From assembly GCA_009784975.1 (NCBI GenBank), contig WQXG01000001.1, positions 62,001 to 126,000 of the forward strand: DNA of 64,000 nucleotides. Direction: 5' to 3'. Source of the stretch: Treponema sp. (GTDB lineage: Bacteria > Spirochaetota > Spirochaetia > Treponematales > Breznakiellaceae). Under the pieces are notes generated by a model, which worked only from the letters and a program-made list of their open reading frames with translations, had not been told where the DNA came from and did not search any database. Both the position numbers and the translations under genes were made by a program. Shown one piece after another: positions 28,103 through 38,595 of the stretch. Numbering within the stretch: position 1 is the first letter of the stretch; each line of letters begins with the position of its first letter.

Positions 28103-31100
28103 TTATTTTCGTTTTATTCCTAAAATGGTCAGATCGTCGTACTGCTCATCTTCCATAACATGAGTATAATACATATACGCAGGATTTTCAGGGTATTCCC
28201 GGGTATGGGAACAATAACGCCTGTACTGGATAAAGTGGTTTTTAAGGAATTCGTCCACTTTTTTGTCTACCAAAACACGGGAACTTTCGCCCGCATTTTT
28301 TGGTTTATAGCAGCGGAACATTTTTTCTACCGATACCATCGCCATAATTACATCTTCCGCCTGACCTTCGCAGGTTGAAAAATCAAACTGCAAATCTTCT
28401 GTGTCTTCCGGGTTGTGATATTTTTTAAGCGTGTAAATTTGCTTTGCCATTACAGCGTTAATTATATCCTTTACGCGATCCGCCGACAGTTCTTCATCGG
28501 CTTGTCCGCTAAGATGATTTTCGTGCGGGGTATCCACGGGACCTTCCGTGCAGATTATTTCCTTAAAGTCTTTATTGCGGAATCTTCTTTTTGCTTCTTC
28601 GATACCGTCGGTGTAGAGCAGAAGTATATCACCTTTGTTGATGGTAACGGTTTGCACCTTGTAACCGCCTGTTGATTCAATCATAAAGTTGGGAAGTACG
28701 CCTGTTGCGGGAGTTGTAGGAAGAGTGATGGTTTTAATTTTACCTTCTGATGCATCGTAAAGGTTGATGATGTTATCACCGGCATTGCAGAAGCGGACAA
28801 TTCCTGTTTCGGAGTCAAACAGACACAGGGTAAATGCGGCAAAGCGGCCTTTAAATCCGAGCGTTTCGATAAAGTCGTTTATCTGATAAACCACGTCTTC
28901 TATGTGCATTCCTTTTTCATTTGGTTTCCATTGTTTAAAATAGTTCAGGAACATCGTTGCAACCTGAATCATAATAAGAGCGGCAGGGATGCCTTTTCCG
29001 GCGACGTCGCATTTGATGATGGCATAGTAGCGGCCGTCCAAATCCCTGTAATCAAAATAGTCTCCCGATACGCCTTTGGCGCCTTCGTAATAACCAAAGA
29101 AAGTAAGGTTTTTTGTTTGGTTGGATCCCGTTGTTAATTTATTACCCTGATTGTCCATCTCCAGCGGAATAAATTTCTTTTGTATTTCTTTACCGATTGA
29201 AAGATCGGAGGCGGCAAGAGCGGCTTTTGCAAGCCCATGTGTCATGTCATTGATGGTGCTGCCCAATACCGCAATTTCATCCTGAGAAGGAATTTTAATT
29301 TCTACTCCGGCAAGTTTTGTTTTGTCTTCGGTATCGCGGATCATTTCGATATGACGGACAAGTGTGCGGATTGGACGGACAATTAAGGCAGAAAGGATAA
29401 CTGCGCCGATAACGCCGATGGCAATCGCTATCAATGCAACAATGCCGATTGTCAATAAGAGCGTCATCTGTCCCAAAAATATTGATCTTATAATCGTATC
29501 CAGATTAACTTCCAGCAATACAAAGCCGCGGAAGAAATTATCGTCTGCTCCCAGCCTGTACATAATCGGCTTGTAGAAAATATAGGTTCTGTTTTTATTA
29601 TTGATGGTTCTGGTGATATCAAATTCCGGGTAAGAACCGATGTTTCCCGTAAGACCGGAAAGTATTTCCGTAAGTTTTACTTCCTGCGAATTTATTGTTG
29701 CCTGAATGTACATGAGCCGTTCCATGTTCGCATCATCGTATGGAATCGTCTGCGCCTGCTGCGTCAGATCCCTGATGCTCTGGGCAACTTCTCTTGCCTG
29801 CACCTGCGCGCGGCTGTTCAGGTCAATGCTGATCTCCTGTAAATAATCGGAAAGGCTGTCATTAAATCTGGAAACGCCGGAGCGCAGTTCGGTTGTGTCA
29901 ATTTTTGAATCAATGTTCGGATCGTTCGATGCCCATACATGATCTGTATGTATAGAGCCTATGCCGTAACCTGTAATTGTTATATAGCTTGCCTCTTCAA
30001 GAGCGGCAGATTGTGACGGAAGATACATCATTTCCAGAACGCCTCTTTCTCCCATCGGCATATATGTTCTTGCGCTGGACGCAAGTCCTTCCAGAAGAAC
30101 TTTTGAGCGTTCCTGAAGGCTTTTAAGCAAAGTTTCCCGCTGTGTGGTGGTCATAAAATAATACATGGGTATAGAGATCATTATAACGATTAATAAAACA
30201 AGGGCGATTGTAAAAGACGCAAGCTTATAACTTAATCCCCTTCCTCTCTTTTCTATTTTTACTATTTTCTGTTTCTTTTCCATTGGCATAAAATCTCCTG
30301 TAATGATTGCAAGCGCTTCCTGCTTGACCGCCATGCTTTCTGTGATAACTTCGCTTATTCCCCTGATTATTGCAATTAATCCAAGTATGCAGAAAATTGC
30401 CAGTATAACGGCAAGCGCCATAATCGGGTTAAGTGTTATTTTTCCGTTGCTTTGTATATTCCAGGAAGGTCTCCATTCCTGTGTATAATCTCCGAATTTT
30501 ACAGTTCCTGTTCTGATTGTTGTTATAAACGGAGCGGCAGTGTACCATCCTCTTGTTGAATGTTCTATCCTTAAACGATGCCGTCCTTCCTCAATATTTT
30601 CGTATCTTATTCCGCCGATTTCCCTGTCCGATAAAATTGTAAAGCTTTCTGCCGCCTGCTGCCTGTCGCCATGTTCCAATACTACAGAAGTTATCCGCCC
30701 GTTAGTTAAAAAGCCTCTCCCCAATATTCGTATTGTAAGTTCTCCCTGCTCATCCTGCTGTGCGTCTACAAAACTGATTGTAGTGTAGGGAATAAATTTG
30801 TTCATTCTAAAGATCAGGCTGGACGGCTGTCCGATATTGCCTGCCTGATCAATTGCAGAAACGGTAAAAGCCCAAAGTCCGTTATCCTGATTTATATAAT
30901 TAACTAAAGTGTTTCCTCCCATGATGGCAGACGGAGGAGAAATGATTCTGAAACTTTCATTTGCTGCCGCAGTGTTCATTCCCAGGTATTGAAGGTTCCA
31001 TGTGTAACCGGCAATGAACGGATCGGTTGACGGTTCCCATAACATATTAAATGTATTGGACAGCATAAAACCATTGCTATCCAGTTCAGGCTGGCGGATT

Positions 31101-32635
31101 GTTACCTGCGGCGGTGGAATTGTTTTTCTGTAATATGAAATTCTTGCCGGCTCTGACCAGTTGCCCGCATAATCCTGCGCGCGGACGCTGAAATACCACA
31201 GTCCGTCCCTGTCGGCAGTATTTTCCATGTTAAGGTTGGAAGTGTTGCCGATATTGTAAATCATTACCTGTTCCGGTGGTACTGTGTTTATATCCTGACT
31301 CCAGCTCCATGAAAATCCGTAAATCCCGGAAGTATCCGCAGGAATGTTCCATGAAACACGCGCTCTTTCCGAACGGTTGGCTCTTGCCGGAGTAAAGTTG
31401 ACTGCGCTAAGGCGCGGGCTGTCCACAGAATGATCCGGAGCAAGTACGAAAATACGTCCCGCATCCCGTACTGTTGTCTGCCAGAAAATATAAGCGCCGT
31501 CATGGCTGATTACAGGTCTTGCGAAAGAAGCGTCCATTGCCGCGCTGGAAAGCAGATGGTTCTGCCATGAAAGATCCCTGCGCTGCGCAAGAACGATTCT
31601 GTTGTTTCTGCTTCTGTTATCAAACCAGACAACAACAGGAGCATTTCCGTGAATAAAAGCAATTGGATTATTGCAGTAAGCATCTGTGTTGTTTAGCCGT
31701 TCAACAGCGCCGACTATATTGCCGTTTGCATTAATCGTTGCAGCGTAAATGCCAGGCGGCAGGTTTGCAAGACGCCGTTCCCAAACTATAAATAAATTTT
31801 CTCCGCTTCTTATTACGTGCGGACGCTGATTGTCAAAGCTATTGGGATCCGCTGTTATCTGAACAGGATCGTTAAAAGTAGTGAAACGCCTTGATTCTGT
31901 CCATGTTCTGCCGCCGTCATTGCTGGTTTTGTAATAAAGCTGAAAAGTTGTTATGGCATCCGCTCCCATTACAAGTGACTGAAAAAACACAAAATCCCTG
32001 CTTCCAAGGCTTGCATGGGTCGGGAGGAAGTTAAGCGCAAGAGTGCTTTCCGGAGTAAAAAATTCAAAAGGCGACCAGTTTATTCCATCGCTGGATCGTG
32101 AATAAAAGATTGACAGAGACTGAGTAGAACCTCTTGTTACAAAGAGAAGATATCCTCCGTCTGCGCGCACAAAAATACGGGGCGCAACTGAATTTTCTCC
32201 GCCTGTATTGATTGTCTGGCGCTGAAAACTTCGTCCTCTGTCCTGCGAGATTAATATCTGTATTTCTGTGCCGCCTGCTGCTGCGGCAATAATTATTCTT
32301 CCGCGATTATCAATTACAAGATTGATGATAGAAGGCTCTGTGCCGGAAAAAGCATAGGGGCCTGCGACTATGCCTCTTTGCTGCCAGTCGTTTCCGCCTT
32401 CCTTAACAGCCATAAAAATATTTATTATACCCGCTGCTGCAATGCCCGGATCCCTGTTGGGAGCGGATTCCTGCCATGCAGCAACAGAAAAATTATCTGA
32501 ATATGCGCTTACAGGGAATTTTCCCTGACGCGGCGTAAATGGTTCTGCCGCTTCCCAGAAAAAGTCGGCTGACTGCGCGAAAACAGAGGATAAAGCCAGA
32601 AGAGAAAAAAGCGTTAACAGAAATAATTTTTTCAT
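28103..32635 (-). CDS. large membrane-anchored SpoIIE/PP2C-type phosphatase with N-terminal BNR/sialidase-like beta-propeller and HAMP
   Basis: Signal peptide; repeated S.D.G..W..... motifs; TM, extracytoplasmic region, HAMP-like segment; GDYFDYRDLDGRYYAIIKCDVAGKGIPAALIM, LLLYTDGIEEAKR. Confidence 0.85.
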   Translation of the reverse strand: MKKLFLLTLFSLLALSSVFAQSADFFWEAAEPFTPRQGKFPVSAYSDNFSVAAWQESAPNRDPGIAAAGIINIFMAVKEGGNDWQQRGIVAGPYAFSGTEPSIINLVIDNRGRIIIAAAAGGTEIQILISQDRGRSFQRQTINTGGENSVAPRIFVRADGGYLLFVTRGSTQSLSIFYSRSSDGINWSPFEFFTPESTLALNFLPTHASLGSRDFVFFQSLVMGADAITTFQLYYKTSNDGGRTWTESRRFTTFNDPVQITADPNSFDNQRPHVIRSGENLFIVWERRLANLPPGIYAATINANGNIVGAVERLNNTDAYCNNPIAFIHGNAPVVVWFDNRSRNNRIVLAQRRDLSWQNHLLSSAAMDASFARPVISHDGAYIFWQTTVRDAGRIFVLAPDHSVDSPRLSAVNFTPARANRSERARVSWNIPADTSGIYGFSWSWSQDINTVPPEQVMIYNIGNTSNLNMENTADRDGLWYFSVRAQDYAGNWSEPARISYYRKTIPPPQVTIRQPELDSNGFMLSNTFNMLWEPSTDPFIAGYTWNLQYLGMNTAAANESFRIISPPSAIMGGNTLVNYINQDNGLWAFTVSAIDQAGNIGQPSSLIFRMNKFIPYTTISFVDAQQDEQGELTIRILGRGFLTNGRITSVVLEHGDRQQAAESFTILSDREIGGIRYENIEEGRHRLRIEHSTRGWYTAAPFITTIRTGTVKFGDYTQEWRPSWNIQSNGKITLNPIMALAVILAIFCILGLIAIIRGISEVITESMAVKQEALAIITGDFMPMEKKQKIVKIEKRGRGLSYKLASFTIALVLLIVIMISIPMYYFMTTTQRETLLKSLQERSKVLLEGLASSARTYMPMGERGVLEMMYLPSQSAALEEASYITITGYGIGSIHTDHVWASNDPNIDSKIDTTELRSGVSRFNDSLSDYLQEISIDLNSRAQVQAREVAQSIRDLTQQAQTIPYDDANMERLMYIQATINSQEVKLTEILSGLTGNIGSYPEFDITRTINNKNRTYIFYKPIMYRLGADDNFFRGFVLLEVNLDTIIRSIFLGQMTLLLTIGIVALIAIAIGVIGAVILSALIVRPIRTLVRHIEMIRDTEDKTKLAGVEIKIPSQDEIAVLGSTINDMTHGLAKAALAASDLSIGKEIQKKFIPLEMDNQGNKLTTGSNQTKNLTFFGYYEGAKGVSGDYFDYRDLDGRYYAIIKCDVAGKGIPAALIMIQVATMFLNYFKQWKPNEKGMHIEDVVYQINDFIETLGFKGRFAAFTLCLFDSETGIVRFCNAGDNIINLYDASEGKIKTITLPTTPATGVLPNFMIESTGGYKVQTVTINKGDILLLYTDGIEEAKRRFRNKDFKEIICTEGPVDTPHENHLSGQADEELSADRVKDIINAVMAKQIYTLKKYHNPEDTEDLQFDFSTCEGQAEDVIMAMVSVEKMFRCYKPKNAGESSRVLVDKKVDEFLKNHFIQYRRYCSHTREYPENPAYMYYTHVMEDEQYDDLTILGIKRK

Positions 32636-35600
32636 AATATCGACTGTATCCTTCGTTGTAAATCAACCAGTTTTGTTATATTGCGGTTTCTGGGATTCTC
32701 CATAAGCCTTTCCACAAGCGCGCGCGCTACAAGGTTGTTTCCTGCCTGCAGCTCCCGTATTGCTCTTTGATAAATTTCCTCATCCTGGCTTGTAAGTACG
32801 ATGGCGGCAGGAACACTCATTCTGCTAAGCAGCCTGTCCTTTACGCGCGTTGCCTCTGCATTTTCAGGATTTAATGTAATTGCCTGTTCTATATTTTCAA
32901 GCGCTGTTTCAAACAAGGCTGTAACATTTCCGTCCAGAATTCTGCTGGCGGAAGCTGTCAGTTCTCTTGAACGCGCTATATCTGCGGGGTTCGGCGGCGG
33001 CGGACGGAAACCCATATCTATTTCTGCCTGTATTAAAATAGCTCTAAGGTTGGGGTAGCGCGGATTTATTTCTGCCAGGTTTTGAAGATCGGCATAAGCT
33101 TCAATGGAGCGCTGTCTTGTGCCTGCAATTGCCGTTCTCATGCGCTGTTCAAACGAAGTGTTAAATGCAGCCGGGTCCAAAAATTGCTCGATTCTTAGAT
33201 CAAGAATACCCGCTTGCTGATTGAGAGGAAACATTAGTCTCACTTCCCTTGTCATCTGCCGCGCTTCGTCAAATTTTGCAAGACCGAGTATACGCTGCCC
33301 TGCGTTTATATGGCGCATTCCCTCTTCAAAACTTCTTTGCGCCTGGCTCAGCAATTGGCTCATTTCCGCAAATAGCGGCGCTGTGGGAGGAATTGACCTG
33401 CCTGAACGCGCCGATAAAGCGGTGCGGATAATGCCCAGCCAATATTCAACTTCATCATTGTCATCTGCATTTGTTACTCTCCAGCGGCTTCTGGCTCTTA
33501 TAAGATTATCCTGCGCCTGCTGGAAATTTCCGCCAAAGTACGAAGTGCGCGCATTGTTTACAAGATTACGCACTTCTGCAATTATCATTTCGTTTTCTGC
33601 GCGAGAAATAGCCTGCCCCAAATCCAGCAATTGGGTATCCCATGTTGTGCGTAAAACGGCAGATGCCTGTATTTCAAGTGAATTGTAAATCCTGTCAGAT
33701 GAGCGCTGTACACGATCGCGCGCAAGATCGAAATCCTGTCTTTGATACGCAGTCTGCGCTTCCCTGTAGAGCCGTTCCGCTTCCTGCCTGTAAGCTTCTG
33801 CCTGTGACGATCTTGTGCGCGCAATTTCCGCAGATGCAACTCCCTGATTACGAAGCGCAAGCAATTCGTTATAAACAGCCTGATAACCGGTATTAAGATT
33901 GGTTATTTCCGCATTTGATGCTATCGGCTGCGGTTCATTTCTGAACTGGGTTAAAATGGTATTTGCATTTTGAAGATCAATTGCCGATGAAGAAATCATC
34001 GATGACAGTGTCACCAATGCTTCTGCCGGGTAGTAGTAAACAATTGCTTCCCCGTCATCGGTTGTGTGTCTTTCTCCCTCAAGATAGGCGCTGCCTCTTT
34101 CCATTTCGCTCTTTCTGACATTTAAACTGTTTTGCAGGCTGTTATATGCAATTGTATAATACCTCTGGGCCGATTGAAGTTCTTCCTGATTAAAAATAGC
34201 CTGCAAACCGCCGATTGCAGCAAGGGTGTTTGATATATGCGCGACATTGTGATACGAATTTATCTGCGTATTTGTCTGATTGGCTGCCGCAGCTATATTT
34301 TCTGTTTCCCGCTGCATCCTGTTAATATTGCTTCTAACCTGCTGTTCGCCTGTTAAACCTTCTGAGGTAGTAATGCTTCCCTGCTGCCAGCGGCTAAGCG
34401 ACGTACGATCGATATTCTGGCGCGCTGCAATATTTGCAGATTGCAGAAGATAATTATTCGCTTCGTTAAGCGCTCTGAGCTCCAGAAATTGGCGCATATC
34501 AAGGCGCATTACAGTGTTTGCGAATAATGTGACTGTCGGCGCGGAAGCGTCAAAGTACTGGCGGTGTTTGGCAAAGAATTGCCCGGAAAGATTGTAAAAA
34601 CTTTCCATTCTGCCAAGCGAAGAAATTACCGGTGTATATTCTCTTGCATTAAAAGATGCAAGGGAGGAAGTGTTTGCCGCTTCGATATACGAATGTAAAG
34701 CATTTAAACCGGAGCCGGCAGAGTTTCTCCATGCCGAATCAAATGCGCCCAGCATTCCTTCCTGAATGGTTTCCTCGGTTCGTCCGCGGATAATGATCGA
34801 AAGAAACGCAAGATGGTTTCTGTCGCCAAGTTCCGGATCATTTGCCTGTAATCCTTCAAGTATCCTTTCAAATGTATTTACGGCTGAATATAGCTGGTGT
34901 TTCAATCCCGCAAGCACATCTATTGCAGGCATCAGCCTGTCTATTGATTGCGTAATCCTGGGAAAATCCCCTGCGCTTATGGCGCGGGTTAATTCTGCGG
35001 AAAGCGCGGCTGCCTGGGCATTTGCCTGCGCAAAAGCCTCAAGTATCGTGTTAACTCTTTCTGTTTCCCTTATTACTGTTGCCTCTGTTTCATTGCCGAA
35101 ATCGCCGGAGAAAAATTCTTCCCGCATGATGCCCATTCCGCCCGCATAGTTTTGGATAGCCGCAACGCTGTCCCCCCTGTCCAGCAATTCACGGCCTCTT
35201 TCCAGAATATTACGCAGCATATTTCTGCTTACGTTAAATTGCGCAATTTCTCTTGTTCTGGATACAAAGTTGGTAAGCAAAGGACTGTCGTCTTTTTCCA
35301 GCGAATAAAGTTTTAGGGATAATGTGAGTATTTTATCATCATTATCCGGGTCATTTAAAAGGGTTCTTATAAGTTCATCTGCGGTGCGGTTAAAATCTTC
35401 CCGTATCTGGTAAATTCTGCGCAGGCGGCTTTGCGCCCTGTCAAATTTATCCGGGTTTTGCCGGGCAAAATCTGACAAAATCAATATCGCCTCATCGTAT
35501 TCTTTGTCATTTATAAGGGCATCTGCTCTGGACAGAGCTGCATCCCGGCTGCCGCTGCCAAAAACCGGAGTTAATGACGAAAACAGCAGAAAAAGCGCGA

Positions 35601-35646
35601 AAAAATAATAAATAGCAGACCTTTGGGCACACTTCGCCATTATCAT
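32632..35646 (-). CDS. large secreted/periplasmic helical TPR-like protein
   Basis: Signal-like N-terminus; extensive alpha-helical TPR-like repeats; overlaps the phosphatase start. Confidence 0.65.
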   Translation of the reverse strand: MIMAKCAQRSAIYYFFALFLLFSSLTPVFGSGSRDAALSRADALINDKEYDEAILILSDFARQNPDKFDRAQSRLRRIYQIREDFNRTADELIRTLLNDPDNDDKILTLSLKLYSLEKDDSPLLTNFVSRTREIAQFNVSRNMLRNILERGRELLDRGDSVAAIQNYAGGMGIMREEFFSGDFGNETEATVIRETERVNTILEAFAQANAQAAALSAELTRAISAGDFPRITQSIDRLMPAIDVLAGLKHQLYSAVNTFERILEGLQANDPELGDRNHLAFLSIIIRGRTEETIQEGMLGAFDSAWRNSAGSGLNALHSYIEAANTSSLASFNAREYTPVISSLGRMESFYNLSGQFFAKHRQYFDASAPTVTLFANTVMRLDMRQFLELRALNEANNYLLQSANIAARQNIDRTSLSRWQQGSITTSEGLTGEQQVRSNINRMQRETENIAAAANQTNTQINSYHNVAHISNTLAAIGGLQAIFNQEELQSAQRYYTIAYNSLQNSLNVRKSEMERGSAYLEGERHTTDDGEAIVYYYPAEALVTLSSMISSSAIDLQNANTILTQFRNEPQPIASNAEITNLNTGYQAVYNELLALRNQGVASAEIARTRSSQAEAYRQEAERLYREAQTAYQRQDFDLARDRVQRSSDRIYNSLEIQASAVLRTTWDTQLLDLGQAISRAENEMIIAEVRNLVNNARTSYFGGNFQQAQDNLIRARSRWRVTNADDNDEVEYWLGIIRTALSARSGRSIPPTAPLFAEMSQLLSQAQRSFEEGMRHINAGQRILGLAKFDEARQMTREVRLMFPLNQQAGILDLRIEQFLDPAAFNTSFEQRMRTAIAGTRQRSIEAYADLQNLAEINPRYPNLRAILIQAEIDMGFRPPPPNPADIARSRELTASASRILDGNVTALFETALENIEQAITLNPENAEATRVKDRLLSRMSVPAAIVLTSQDEEIYQRAIRELQAGNNLVARALVERLMENPRNRNITKLVDLQRRIQSIL

Positions 35647-35744
35647 TACTATACTATATTATCGTAAAAAACCATCTAATCCTTTTGGGTATACTATTTT
35701 TTTTTAAGAATCCGATGTATATATTATAGAGAGAGGCTTTATTT

Positions 35745-37007
35745 GTGCGGTTAGGAATCGCTGTTTTTTTGGTATTTTTTTCCCTTTTTTCGCTCTGGGC
35801 TGACGAAGCGCAGGACCTTTACGGGAATATTGCCGATTATTTGAATAAAATCTACGGAATCGATAATAATGCCGGATTAACCGCTTTTCCGGTTCTGAAT
35901 ATCCCCATTGGGGGGAGGGCAGAGGGTATTATTGCTTTTTCTGCCATTTCCGACGATGTTTCTTTTCTTGAGGCAAACCCTGCCGGCTCTTCGATGCTGG
36001 AAAGGACAGAATTGGCTTTTTTTCACAATAACTGGATAGCAGACACAAAGATAGAAGCGGTTGCCTTTGCTACACGTTTTGGAAATTTAGGCATTGCCGC
36101 CGGCGGTAAATTTTTGTATATGCCTTTTACCCAATACAATATTTACGGAGAACGTGTTTCCAGCGGCTATTATTCCGAAGGGGTGGCAATCCTTAACGCT
36201 TCCTATAATTTATTTTCCGGCTACTATTTTTCTGGATTATCCATTGGGATTAACTTAAAGGGCGCTTTCAGGATTATGCCCGATTATTCCGACTATTACG
36301 GCGATCTTTTAAGCGGTTCGGGAATAAGTCAGTCTGCCATTATGGCAATGGCAGATATTGGTTTTTTAACAAGGTTTAACTTTTTAAAATTTTATAATTC
36401 CAGGGAAAAGAACGCCTCTGCGGCTCTGGTGGTAAAAAACCTTGGTCCTCCGGCGCTGGGCGATCCTTTGCCAACCTCTGTCAGCGCGGCAATTTCTTAC
36501 AAGCCAATCCGCCCCGTTACCATTGGGTTTGATTTTACCTACCCTTTAAATTTGACGGATATCAGTCTATCTGAATTACCTTACGGGGCAATCGGCATTT
36601 CCGTAAACATTACAAACTTTTTATCTATGCGCGGCGGATTTATGTTCAAAGCCGGAAGCAGCCGTATTTCTATCGGCAGTGCCATTACTTTAAATAAAAT
36701 AGCAATAGATGTAAATTACACTCTGGATTTATTAACCCAGCTGCAGCCGCTTAACAGGGTGAGCCTTGCCATACGCCTGGATTTGGGTGACAGGGGACGT
36801 AAATATGTTTCTGATAAAGTTGATGATCTGTATCTCTTGGGGCTTGAAGCTTATTCCATAGGAAACCTTGACGATGCAAGATTATGCTGGGAGGAAGCGC
36901 TTCGCCTTAATCCCAGATACGATCCTGCGCGCGAGAGCCTTGCCATGCTGAATGACCGCGAAGATTTAACTCAAAGGATAGAAGACCTTTACAGGCTGGA
37001 TTTCTAA
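35745..37007 (+). CDS. UPF0164 (FadL/PorV-like) outer-membrane family protein
   Basis: GTG start, signal peptide, FSAISDDVSFLEANPAGSSMLERTELAFFHNNWIADTKIE typical of treponemal UPF0164; C-terminal TPR-like unit. Confidence 0.85.
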   Translation: MRLGIAVFLVFFSLFSLWADEAQDLYGNIADYLNKIYGIDNNAGLTAFPVLNIPIGGRAEGIIAFSAISDDVSFLEANPAGSSMLERTELAFFHNNWIADTKIEAVAFATRFGNLGIAAGGKFLYMPFTQYNIYGERVSSGYYSEGVAILNASYNLFSGYYFSGLSIGINLKGAFRIMPDYSDYYGDLLSGSGISQSAIMAMADIGFLTRFNFLKFYNSREKNASAALVVKNLGPPALGDPLPTSVSAAISYKPIRPVTIGFDFTYPLNLTDISLSELPYGAIGISVNITNFLSMRGGFMFKAGSSRISIGSAITLNKIAIDVNYTLDLLTQLQPLNRVSLAIRLDLGDRGRKYVSDKVDDLYLLGLEAYSIGNLDDARLCWEEALRLNPRYDPARESLAMLNDREDLTQRIEDLYRLDF

Positions 37008-38594
37008 TTATTTTTTTCTGCGGAAAACTCTGTAATTTATATTCGGGAAAATATTGTGTTTTTTCTCCAGTGTTGTAAGCCATTCGGTACTGATGTAATT
37101 ACTGCCCAATGCTTCATAAATTGTAGTAAAGTTGCGCAGAGAGTTTTCTGCCTGATTACGCGCGTATTCTGTGGAGTCCTGCCTGTGAAGAAGAGCAGAC
37201 CAGTCACAGGATTGGGCAAGGAGGATTTCGCGTGCAGCCTGATTTAACGCGCGTTCCTTTAAACCTGTGTCATCCGGGAAACGTTCCGCAAGTTCTGTCA
37301 TACGCTCCATCGCGCGCGACAAGTGGCGGTATATCCAGTCATTTGATACATCCAGCCATGTTTCTGCGTAACCGTTAACCCCGCTTGATGAAAACTCAGG
37401 TTTTACCGCCTGAATGGAAGAAAGATCCTGTTTAAAAATATATTCGCTGGGACATACAAATTTAAAATCTTTTTGCTCTTCTGCCAATCTAAAAAGTTTT
37501 TCTATAAATTGCGGCGCTTCGTACCAGACAGGACAAGTCCAGGAATCTCCGATGTTATATGTATTAACGCTTATAGGCGCTTCATTCATATAATTTGAAA
37601 TTTCCTTAAGCCTGGTAATTGAATTATCCAAAAATTCTTTTGCATTTACCTCCGCTCTTTCAGAGGCAGCCTGCGGATTATAAATATTCTGGGTATTCGC
37701 CCAGTATTTATATCCTGTCCTGTGACGTTCGCCTTCTTTGCTAAGAAACGCTTTTACTGTTTCCGGCGGCAATTCATAACCGGCATCGCGGGCATTATTG
37801 CGGTATAGTTTATCCGCTGCGATTTTTTTTATTTCACGCACGGCATATAAATCTTTTGCAAGGATAAAAGTGCCGTTAGGTGTTTTTGCGGGGAAAAAGC
37901 AGCCTTTTTCCGGTGTTGGATTGCCGAATAAAAGTCCGTGTGTGTCCAAAATCGTATAAATATAATTGTAATCCCTTAGGTACGGTTCAAGCGCGGAATG
38001 CCAGCCAAGCGAAGGAAGCCAAAATCCCTGGGGAGCGCCTCCAAAATGACGGCGGTACATTGAGCCTGGAATTTCCATCTGAGCCTGCAATGATTCATGG
38101 TTGTGGCTGATAAACGGTAAAAATGCATAAGTAGCGCAGCTTGCAAGAATTTCAATTTTGCCTTTGCGTCTGAAAGAATCAAGGGCTTTAAGCAAATTTT
38201 TTTCATAGCGTTCGGTATATGCGGTTTTTCTGTTCGTTATCTGGCTAAGGTAATACTGAACCAGTTTATTTGCGCTTTTATCCTTGTGGGTGCGTTCCAG
38301 TTCCTGTTTGCCGAACTCAATTTGATTATCAATATAATACAGGTATTTTTTCTGAAGATGTTCATCGCTGAGCATATGGCATAAGACGGGAGATATTGCG
38401 AGCGCCATGCGGAACGGCACATGATCGTTTTCCAGGCGGTGTAAAGCATCAAGCAGGGGAAGCAGCGTTTCTGATACAAAATGAAAGAAACGATCTTCTT
38501 CGCCCTTTTGGTATAAATCATCTTCTTTACGGTATTCCCTTACAAACGGCAGGTGAGCTTCAAAAACAAGAGACATCGCATAACGGAATTCCAT
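37008..38594 (-). CDS. glycoside hydrolase family 57 protein (alpha-amylase/branching-enzyme type)
   Basis: MSLVFEAHLPFVR, EILASCATYAFLPF, GFWLPSLGW motifs. Confidence 0.9.
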   Translation of the reverse strand: MEFRYAMSLVFEAHLPFVREYRKEDDLYQKGEEDRFFHFVSETLLPLLDALHRLENDHVPFRMALAISPVLCHMLSDEHLQKKYLYYIDNQIEFGKQELERTHKDKSANKLVQYYLSQITNRKTAYTERYEKNLLKALDSFRRKGKIEILASCATYAFLPFISHNHESLQAQMEIPGSMYRRHFGGAPQGFWLPSLGWHSALEPYLRDYNYIYTILDTHGLLFGNPTPEKGCFFPAKTPNGTFILAKDLYAVREIKKIAADKLYRNNARDAGYELPPETVKAFLSKEGERHRTGYKYWANTQNIYNPQAASERAEVNAKEFLDNSITRLKEISNYMNEAPISVNTYNIGDSWTCPVWYEAPQFIEKLFRLAEEQKDFKFVCPSEYIFKQDLSSIQAVKPEFSSSGVNGYAETWLDVSNDWIYRHLSRAMERMTELAERFPDDTGLKERALNQAAREILLAQSCDWSALLHRQDSTEYARNQAENSLRNFTTIYEALGSNYISTEWLTTLEKKHNIFPNINYRVFRRKK

Positions 38595-38595
38595 A

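Noticed and set aside
33221-33688. 155-aa + strand ORF inside the 32632-35646 gene
   Set aside because: Antisense to a convincing long ORF; no SD or domain support
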